Part shown: piece after piece, positions 16,231-23,514 of the stretch
How positions within the stretch are numbered: the stretch's first letter is position 1
How the letters are laid out: each line of letters starts with the position of its first letter
Source of the DNA: Chordibacter sp038110535
GTDB taxonomy: Bacteria > Verrucomicrobiota > Verrucomicrobiia > Opitutales > Seribacteraceae
Reading direction: 5' to 3'
Assembly (NCBI GenBank): GCA_038110535.1
Contig: JAYNJW010000023.1
Coordinates: 1 to 26,000, forward strand
DNA: 26,000 bases
Position numbers and translations under genes: made by a program
Notes under the pieces: model-generated
What the model was told of the DNA's origin: nothing
The model's database searches: none
The model's input: only the letters and a program-made list of their open reading frames with translations

Positions 16231-16545
16231 TTATTTGCTCAGCCATTCCGAATTGGCATAATCAAAAATTACCAGACGTGTAAAATTGGACTTCTCCAAA
16301 TTTACAAAGTACCAACTCTGCAAGGATGATGAATGAAGGTAGGGATAGTGCTCCTTAGCTGTCCAGTACCAATCTTCCATCTTTTGTATCCATACCCAGA
16401 TTGATTGGTCGCCTTTTTTCTTCATGTATATCCAGCCCAATTTTTCATGAAATAACCAGTCTTCATCTCCCACTTTCCAAAAATATCCAAACCATGGATT
16501 TCCCCACCAGCCATTGTCCAAAGACTCAGAATCTTCAAACACACC
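16231..16545 (-). other. Aromatic-rich C-terminal domain of the giant protein
   Basis: Residues 2275-2378 hold many Trp and Tyr residues (GWWGNPWFGYFW, GWIYM, WVWIQ, WYWTAKEHYPYL, SWYF, FDYANSEW). The second half aligns without large gaps to residues 132-191 of the truncated protein at the left edge. Both copies end their proteins, which suggests a terminal folding, anchoring or sorting domain. Confidence 0.7.
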
Positions 16546-19500
16546 AACACTTTGGAAATGTGCAACCACACTGGTATTTTCAAAAATACTGACCTCGGTA
16601 GTTGCCTTATAGGGATTGGCAAATGTACTGCCTTCCCAGTGGGAGAATTCAAATCCCTCCTTTGCAGATGCTTTGATTGTTCGTACGCCCCGGAAAAAAC
16701 CAGAACCACTTACAGTTCCCTGGCTGGTATTGTTAGAATAAACGCTGAGTAAGTACAGTTTATTCGAATCCTCGTTGGATGGGGGATTATCACCATCAAT
16801 CACAAAAACTGCAGTTAATTTTTTATCGCCATCTAACGCAACAGATGTGGTGCTAGAATAAGCATCCTTTACGATACCTACTGCTTCCGAACCATTAAAA
16901 TCCCAATGAGAAAATAAATATCCTTGCTTAGCCATGGCCAAAATGGCGTGGTCCGGATCATATTCAAAGGATCCTCCACCAAACAGATAGGAAGCTGCCC
17001 CAGCAGGTTCCGAAACCAAGCTTAGGTTGACCAAGCCTTCGGGGGCAAAATAGGCAGTTAATTTAATATCATTCCCCAGGGTAAAGGACTGGTCTGCCTG
17101 TTTGGGTGATGCAAGGCTAACCCCTGTGGCGTCCCATTTGACAAAACGATAGCCATCGCTGGCAGAAGCGGATAGGTTAATTTGCTTCCCATAAGAGAAA
17201 TTATCCCTGTAATAACTTTCAGAAATAAAAGAATCATTGAGCAGGGCTTCCCCACCAATACTCGGGCTTATTTTCAGATCGACCTCGTATTTTCTCTCCG
17301 TAACCACTGCGGTTAGGTTAAGGTCCGACAACATTTTGTGTTTGTATACTCTTTCCGAAGAAAGAATCTCGCCAGTAACCTCGTTTCTCCAATGCTTGAG
17401 TTTGTAACCATTGGCGAGGGAAATGGCAAATTCAGCAGTATCCTCGTCATAAAAAGGATCGTCACCGATACCAAGAATTCTTCCGCCATAAACCCCATCT
17501 TTGACTGCATCAAACTCATCAAAAACAACCACTTTCGGAGTAACAATATATTGTTTTGATTCAAATTTGGCAGTCAGTTTTGCAGGGCCGTAAAGGACAA
17601 AATGTGCGGGATTACTTTGGGTAGTGTAATTACTTGCAATGGAAGCATTGTAATCAATCGACCAGGAATGGAATAACTTACCGCTTCTGGGCGAGGCCTC
17701 TATTTCAATAGTATCTCCAAAATTGTAGGAACTTTCAATTGAACTATGTCCACCATAACCGCTTGGAATTATTGCAATATCGAGGGAATACCCCTTGGGT
17801 TTGAATTCAGCAAAAAGAGCAGAATCCTGCTGGATGGTAAGAAAGGTACTAGCAGATTTGTTGTCGTCCAAATGTTCGCTGCCAACACCAGACCACCGGA
17901 AGAACTCCCAGTGCTCATCCGGAGTGGCAAGTAGGCTTATTTTATCTCCCCAATAATAGGGGTATGAGGCATTCATTTCTGAAGTTCCGCCTTGGTTCGC
18001 GGATACATCGAGTTGGTAAAACTTCTTGCGTAAAACTGCCTGAAAGTTCCGGGCAGTGGTTATGGAGATGGTGAAATTTTTCTGGGTGGTTACGATCTGT
18101 CCACTATCGAGATCGACCCAGTAAAGAAAAGTATAACCAGTCAACGGGGTAAGGGCCAAGGTAACTGAATCCCCATGATAGACGATTTCTGGTCTGGAAA
18201 CAGATGCTCCAATATCTCCCAAAATGGCCTGATTATTCTGGTCTAATGAAAGCAATTGAATCTCCAAATCTAGAACAATTCTGGAAAATTTTGCCTGTGC
18301 ATTTGCATGCCCTAGTACCTTAAAGTTTGCGGACTTCTTAAATCGATCCTCGGGGTCATCCAGCGAAAGATTTTCCAATGAAACCCATTCGTCAAATTGT
18401 TTTCCAATATGGGGGGAGGCGGAGAGAGTTACATATTCCCCGTAAGTGTAGGTTTCAGATGGCTCATTAACCAGACCATATTCAGCTGGGCTTGCATTTA
18501 CATCCACTTGGTACTGGACTTGTTTGAATACAGCACGGATATCAGAATCTGCCACCACGCGTAGGGTTGTCTGTAAAGCTTCCACGTCTTGAATATGGGA
18601 ACTGCCTTCCCAATGGGAAAAATACCAGTGATCTGAGGGTGTTGCGGAGATGGCAATTTCGTCTCCCCAGAAATAAATATCCTGAGGCGAAAAATCTATC
18701 GTTCCTTGGCCGTTTGCGCTGAGAGAAAGGGAGTGTCTGGTACGCTCAAAATTTGCTCGAAGTCCGTAGTGTTGGGTCACCCTGTTAGAAAAGACATGGT
18801 TGTTCGGATGGGGGAGTATGGAAGAATCTTCAACCGAAGAAATCTTAATGATGTTTCCCGAATAATTACTTCCGGAACCATGATAGAAGAGCGTGCTTGG
18901 TGCATCCATTGGTACTTCAAAAGTTAGCACGCCGTCCACGGCTAAGTGCCCGGTAATTCCTGATAAATAATAAGCATTCTGGTCACTGGAATCGGCAGAT
19001 GTGGAGATGAAAAATTCATCCCCCGTACTCAAATTACAATCAAAATGATAGGTGAATCCCCTGGCCAGAGAGAGTTCTGGGCTTTCATGATTATTGATAA
19101 AAAGTTTTGTTTCTGAGGGGCGAATTGATGAATCATTTCTATTTACCAGAAAGGTGGTCTCCTTGATCAGTTCCCAACTTACAAAGGTGAAATTTTCATC
19201 GGCAGAAGCGGTGAGACTAAGGTTGTTCCCGTAGGTGATCTCATCTGTAAATCCCAAAATTTCTCCTTGGTCTTGGTTGTATTCAAGGGTTAAAAACATG
19301 TATTTTGGCTGGAAATGAGCCCAGATTTCGGAAGTTTCTTGGAGTTCAGCATCGACGGAATGCAAACTCCAGTGCGGTGAGAAAGTTTCCCCGGTCTTGC
19401 TTTCCCAACCAATAAAGCTGTACCCTGGATTAGGCTGGGCAACCAGTCTTTGAAGCTGGGCGGAACTGTAGGAACTGTTTTCGCCCGCAGCACCGGCGTA

Positions 19501-22500
19501 GGGTGGGGTAGCAATCAACGAATACCCGATCTCATTGCGCTCGATAAAGTATGCCCAAAAAGAATAATTGGCATCAAGGAAAGGAATAGAAAAGGTGGAG
19601 GAATAAGAAAACCCTGAATCTCCCAAAGAGTTTTCCCAATACATGTAGTTTAACATATGGCTCTCTGCATTTAGGGGGAGAGCACTTATGGACACACTTG
19701 AGGTGGCGTTATACTCGGATTGATTGAGATGGGTAATTTCCTTGTATGTCCCGCTAATCTGAAAGCTTCCGTTTTCATCTGCATAGGCATTGATGGAATA
19801 AATCTTGGGCACAAAAATGGGCTGGATGCTAATGTTTGCGGCTGGGACATTTAGTTTGTTATTGGCAATGCTTGGATCATAAACCAAATGGGTATCATCT
19901 CCGCTCCAACGCTCGAATTGATAATGTTCTTGGGGTGTGGCATTGAGGTCCACAACAGTTTCAAATAAATAGACACCATTCCCGCTGGCACTTCCCCCAA
20001 TTTCAGGTTGGATTATAGTCAGGGAGAAACTGTCCCGTACAAATTTTGCACTGATATTGGTATCCTCTACCGGAATAAAATTGATTTGGGAGGCAAGTGG
20101 ATTAAGGGATGGAGATGAGTCGCGTAAGCTTTCTGTGTCAGGTAGGCCAAACCATTGTGAGAATGTCCATCCACTTCGTGGAAGTGCATGGGCACCAAAT
20201 CTGGTACCCGAGTCTATACTAATAAGTTCTTGCGTTGCATCACTAATGATAACAATTCCATCCTTGCTTAAATCTACACCGCCCGAGCCTTCCGTGGTCA
20301 GGGAAATGTTGTAGATTTCACGGACAAAGTTCGGGGTGAAACTAAGGTTTTGGAGAGGGAGAGATGTATGGTCAATTGTTGTCTGCGACGCGTTAGGATC
20401 TGTTAAGAATTGAGTATCTCCAGACCAATGCGAAAAATCCCATCCTGGGTTTTCCAAAGCAGTTATTACAGGGCTGTCAAGAACGGTAAAAGTGGATGGA
20501 GCAGTGGTTGTCCCTCCCTCTTGGCCTGTTATTTCTATGTCAAATTCGCTAAGAGAAAAAGTTGCATTAATCTCAATTTCTCCTTCAACTCGCAAGCGAT
20601 TGATTGGGTTGTCTGTCCCATTGAGCAGAAGGCTCTCGTCAGCGGCGTCCACGATCCATCCATTAAATTCATATCCTTTTGCTGGGGTGGCATTCAAATT
20701 ATAGGAAGAAAAATGCAAAAAATTACCGGACTCTTCTGAATCTAATGAAACATCCCCACCATTTCCGACATACACCAAAATTTGATTATCATCATATTCG
20801 GTAATCTTAAATACAGCGGTAATATTTAAATCACTGGCCGGATAGAAATAAACAACGGAGGAATACTGATCGACATGAGCAAGCGGATTGAATAGATCAG
20901 AAATATCAGGCAATCCATGCCAGTTTGAAAAACTCCACCCCTCGTCGGAAATAGCCTCAATAGAAACTTGGGTTTGGGAATCTGCGGTGAACGATTGAAG
21001 TACTATGTTATTGAGCGATTCTCCGCTCGATAAAATTATATCGGAACTACCGTTGCCCTCAGTATCAAGAGAGATTTGAAAATTTTCAGGAATGAAATTG
21101 GCAACTAAATTTAAATCTTGGGGGACGGAGTTATTTTCCAAGTAAATAAAGGTTTCGGATGCTAAATGATCGAGTAAATATGTAGTGTCACCCGACCAAT
21201 GAGTGAATCGGTTTCCCGGAAAGGGAAAGGCCTTGATGGAGGGGTTTTCTTGGATGGTAAAAGTTTCTGGTCCCATTGTGGTTCCATAATCATCAGGTGA
21301 TAGGTTGAGCCGGTACTCAGTAAGATTAAATAGAGCACGCAGAGAGAGGGGGCCTTCAACTAAGAACTTGTTGTTTTTCTCATCGGGACCGAATGCGAGT
21401 TGCTCCGTATTGCCCACCCATTGATCGAAATGATACCCCAAGGTAGCAGTGGCATTAAGTTCATAAGATGTGTAATGGGTGAAGCCACCGGAATCATCAG
21501 ATTGAAAAAGAATGTTTCCTCCGGTATCTGCAGTAATATTGATGTCCAATTCATCATAATCATCTAATCGAAGAATCGCAGATACTGACGTACTGTCATA
21601 GGGATAAATCTTACTTATATTTGCTTCCGTTTTAGCAAGACTTGGATTGGCAAGAATTCCGAAGGGATCCTGCCAATAATCAAATACAAACCCCTCCTGT
21701 ACTTCCACTTCCACGGGTACTGTGCTGAGAGCAGGAAATTTTCCGGAGGAAGAAAGGGAGCTATATCCTTGTGTCGATTCGATATCCAGTTGGTAGCTAA
21801 GTTCGAAGAAACTAGCCGTGATATTAACATCACCGGTTGGAATAAAACTAGTTTCAGCAAAATTTTGATTCCCAAGCATGGAAATGCCTGAACTTGTGGT
21901 TACCCAACTGTTAAATCCAAAATGTTTTTCGGGTAAAGATCGTAAGGTATATTCCACACCATGCAGGATTATTTGGGGCGTCGATCCGTTGGTATCTAAT
22001 ATTTCATAAGATCCACCATCCTCTGCCCCAACCAATACCTGATAGGTATTACGGGTAAAAACGGCAACCAAATCAAGATCTCCGGGAATGGATAGGGTCT
22101 CCATAGCATTCGAGCTATAATGAGAGCCATTATTTTCCCAATGGCTGAAAGAATGTCCATAATCTGGAATGGCTTCTATCGTTACCGATTCTCCGAATGG
22201 GAAAAGTCCGGATCCATAGACTTCGCCATTTCCTCTAACCTCTAAAGTTAACAAATATGGAATAGGTTCAAATTGAGCATAAACAGTCTGTGCCCCATCC
22301 ACTGTAAGGGTAGTATTTTCATTCCATACATCCCTTATTCCACTGCCTATCCAAGTAATAAAATAAGAATTTGGACCAGGATTAGCAGTCAGGGTGATCT
22401 CCTCCCCCCATGCATAAGAACCATTGATGTCGGAAATTGTACCAGAGCCGCTGGAGTATTGTGAATGAGCAACTCCAATCATATAGGTTGGGGATAGGGA

Positions 22501-23367
22501 AGTTTTGAAAGGATTGGAGGGATCTTCAAAAATTGCCCCGGTTTTCCAGGAAGAAGAGGAACTATTGGATATTTGGAAGTAATGATTGGAGGGAATGCTG
22601 GATCCACTTGGAAAAGAGGGCCACAACCATTGTGAACCAGTGACCGTGTTGTATTTTGCTCCGCCTAATGTTGGTTTGTCATAAAAACGAATACAAATAG
22701 GGGTTCCTGGTGGCGGGGTTGTGGATGTTATGGTAAAGCCTGGACTCTCCTCGAATTCTTTTGGTTCAGTTGGGTAAACCACAACATAATCTCGGTTTTT
22801 GAGAAAGTTGGTGGTGAAAACAAACATTCCATCATTAAATCCATACCCAGAACTGGAATCTCCAACATGAGTTTTACGAGTTAGCGGTATCCATTCACCC
22901 AAAAATGGATCCACGGTTGTCCCATTGCTGAAATAACCAAGCTCGACCAGGTCCCCATCGCCATTTCCCCTCACTCCTGCACTTAATGGATTGCCATCTG
23001 CATCCTTTAAAAGCTCTGCTGATCCATCGATCGTAGTCGTGCCCCAAATGATGGTGATTTGAGGAGTTGCTCTGAGCAAGCTGGCAAGAGATACCCCAAG
23101 AATAACTCCTAAAAAGATAGGCAAAAACCGAGGACGGGGTATTCGAAAAAAGGCACAATTTATAGGCTGATTAAATCGAGAAGTTGAATGGTTTTTCCAG
23201 TATGTTTTTTCAAGGCATCGACTTGGTTTGACTGGGGGGATAAAGAAGGAGACAAAGCCAGCCACTTTGAAAAGAAAGTTAATAGATGTGTAAGCAATTG
23301 GTACAAAGGAACTTAGTGCAAATTTTTTAAAAGAGCACCAAAAGTTTTTATAAAGCAATAAAACCAA
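16231..23367 (-). CDS. Giant surface protein with ~23 divergent InlB-type B repeats
   Basis: The frame spans 2378 codons from a TTG at 23367. Residues 22-45 and 82-97 are hydrophobic, and the second, after RIPRPR, looks like the signal-peptide core. Residues 101-300 form a module shared with the neighbouring PEP-CTERM protein. Residues 303-2274 are about 23 tandem units of some 75-110 residues with the pattern Y-x-L, GG or G-x-G, A-x-P-x-x-GY-x-F-x-x-W, ending A-x-F. This is the Listeria InlB B-repeat/'divergent InlB B-repeat' type found in bacterial surface proteins. Residues 1417-1510 are an inserted cupredoxin-like domain. Residues 2275-2378 are an aromatic-rich C-terminal domain like that of the gene at 1-615. 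There is no PEP-CTERM tail. Inferred: a long adhesin-like filament; the ligand is unknown. Confidence 0.85.
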   Translation of the reverse strand: MVLLLYKNFWCSFKKFALSSFVPIAYTSINFLFKVAGFVSFFIPPVKPSRCLEKTYWKNHSTSRFNQPINCAFFRIPRPRFLPIFLGVILGVSLASLLRATPQITIIWGTTTIDGSAELLKDADGNPLSAGVRGNGDGDLVELGYFSNGTTVDPFLGEWIPLTRKTHVGDSSSGYGFNDGMFVFTTNFLKNRDYVVVYPTEPKEFEESPGFTITSTTPPPGTPICIRFYDKPTLGGAKYNTVTGSQWLWPSFPSGSSIPSNHYFQISNSSSSSWKTGAIFEDPSNPFKTSLSPTYMIGVAHSQYSSGSGTISDINGSYAWGEEITLTANPGPNSYFITWIGSGIRDVWNENTTLTVDGAQTVYAQFEPIPYLLTLEVRGNGEVYGSGLFPFGESVTIEAIPDYGHSFSHWENNGSHYSSNAMETLSIPGDLDLVAVFTRNTYQVLVGAEDGGSYEILDTNGSTPQIILHGVEYTLRSLPEKHFGFNSWVTTSSGISMLGNQNFAETSFIPTGDVNITASFFELSYQLDIESTQGYSSLSSSGKFPALSTVPVEVEVQEGFVFDYWQDPFGILANPSLAKTEANISKIYPYDSTSVSAILRLDDYDELDINITADTGGNILFQSDDSGGFTHYTSYELNATATLGYHFDQWVGNTEQLAFGPDEKNNKFLVEGPLSLRALFNLTEYRLNLSPDDYGTTMGPETFTIQENPSIKAFPFPGNRFTHWSGDTTYLLDHLASETFIYLENNSVPQDLNLVANFIPENFQISLDTEGNGSSDIILSSGESLNNIVLQSFTADSQTQVSIEAISDEGWSFSNWHGLPDISDLFNPLAHVDQYSSVVYFYPASDLNITAVFKITEYDDNQILVYVGNGGDVSLDSEESGNFLHFSSYNLNATPAKGYEFNGWIVDAADESLLLNGTDNPINRLRVEGEIEINATFSLSEFDIEITGQEGGTTTAPSTFTVLDSPVITALENPGWDFSHWSGDTQFLTDPNASQTTIDHTSLPLQNLSFTPNFVREIYNISLTTEGSGGVDLSKDGIVIISDATQELISIDSGTRFGAHALPRSGWTFSQWFGLPDTESLRDSSPSLNPLASQINFIPVEDTNISAKFVRDSFSLTIIQPEIGGSASGNGVYLFETVVDLNATPQEHYQFERWSGDDTHLVYDPSIANNKLNVPAANISIQPIFVPKIYSINAYADENGSFQISGTYKEITHLNQSEYNATSSVSISALPLNAESHMLNYMYWENSLGDSGFSYSSTFSIPFLDANYSFWAYFIERNEIGYSLIATPPYAGAAGENSSYSSAQLQRLVAQPNPGYSFIGWESKTGETFSPHWSLHSVDAELQETSEIWAHFQPKYMFLTLEYNQDQGEILGFTDEITYGNNLSLTASADENFTFVSWELIKETTFLVNRNDSSIRPSETKLFINNHESPELSLARGFTYHFDCNLSTGDEFFISTSADSSDQNAYYLSGITGHLAVDGVLTFEVPMDAPSTLFYHGSGSNYSGNIIKISSVEDSSILPHPNNHVFSNRVTQHYGLRANFERTRHSLSLSANGQGTIDFSPQDIYFWGDEIAISATPSDHWYFSHWEGSSHIQDVEALQTTLRVVADSDIRAVFKQVQYQVDVNASPAEYGLVNEPSETYTYGEYVTLSASPHIGKQFDEWVSLENLSLDDPEDRFKKSANFKVLGHANAQAKFSRIVLDLEIQLLSLDQNNQAILGDIGASVSRPEIVYHGDSVTLALTPLTGYTFLYWVDLDSGQIVTTQKNFTISITTARNFQAVLRKKFYQLDVSANQGGTSEMNASYPYYWGDKISLLATPDEHWEFFRWSGVGSEHLDDNKSASTFLTIQQDSALFAEFKPKGYSLDIAIIPSGYGGHSSIESSYNFGDTIEIEASPRSGKLFHSWSIDYNASIASNYTTQSNPAHFVLYGPAKLTAKFESKQYIVTPKVVVFDEFDAVKDGVYGGRILGIGDDPFYDEDTAEFAISLANGYKLKHWRNEVTGEILSSERVYKHKMLSDLNLTAVVTERKYEVDLKISPSIGGEALLNDSFISESYYRDNFSYGKQINLSASASDGYRFVKWDATGVSLASPKQADQSFTLGNDIKLTAYFAPEGLVNLSLVSEPAGAASYLFGGGSFEYDPDHAILAMAKQGYLFSHWDFNGSEAVGIVKDAYSSTTSVALDGDKKLTAVFVIDGDNPPSNEDSNKLYLLSVYSNNTSQGTVSGSGFFRGVRTIKASAKEGFEFSHWEGSTFANPYKATTEVSIFENTSVVAHFQSVGVFEDSESLDNGWWGNPWFGYFWKVGDEDWLFHEKLGWIYMKKKGDQSIWVWIQKMEDWYWTAKEHYPYLHSSSLQSWYFVNLEKSNFTRLVIFDYANSEWLSK
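16546..22461 (-). repeat. Tandem array of ~23 InlB-type protein repeats
   Basis: Counting units by the conserved W of F-x-x-W and the closing A-x-F gives about 23 repeats across residues 303-2274. Units are strongly diverged from one another, so the DNA is not a simple tandem repeat. Units 5-7 and 8-10 are more alike as blocks than as neighbours. Confidence 0.85.
18838..19119 (-). other. Cupredoxin-like domain inserted in repeat 14
   Basis: Residues 1417-1510 of the giant protein show KLFINNHESPELSLARGFTY, then HFD, FFISTSADS, and VPMDAPSTLFYHG. This follows the pattern of the plastocyanin-like domain seen in many marine bacterial and phage surface proteins (L-x-RG-x-TY-x-FD and P-x-DAP-x-TLYY). 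The usual copper-site residues (HP, C, H, M) seem to be replaced, so copper binding is doubtful. Confidence 0.55.
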
Positions 23368-23514
23368 GCTACAATTCGTGGGGGCTTTTATAAAATAACC
23401 TAAATCCTATGGCTATAAAATTGCAAGAAAATGTCTCCTGAATTCAAGTATTTAACATATACTAAAATTTGGATTAAATTTGGAGAGAGAAAAATAATTT
23501 GACTTTAGGTGAAT
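23368..23514. promoter_or_regulatory. Divergent intergenic region between the giant and PEP-CTERM genes
   Basis: This 147-base AT-rich spacer must hold the promoters of both surface-protein genes. TATACT at 23458-23463 is a fair -10 hexamer for the plus strand but has no good -35 at 16-18 bases. TATAAA-like stretches near 23389 and 23414 could serve either strand. No operator-like palindrome was found. Confidence 0.35.

Noticed and set aside
16546..22461. Possible CRISPR or DNA-level tandem repeat array
   Set aside because: The repetition is at the protein level with strongly diverged DNA; there are no identical short repeats with regular spacers.
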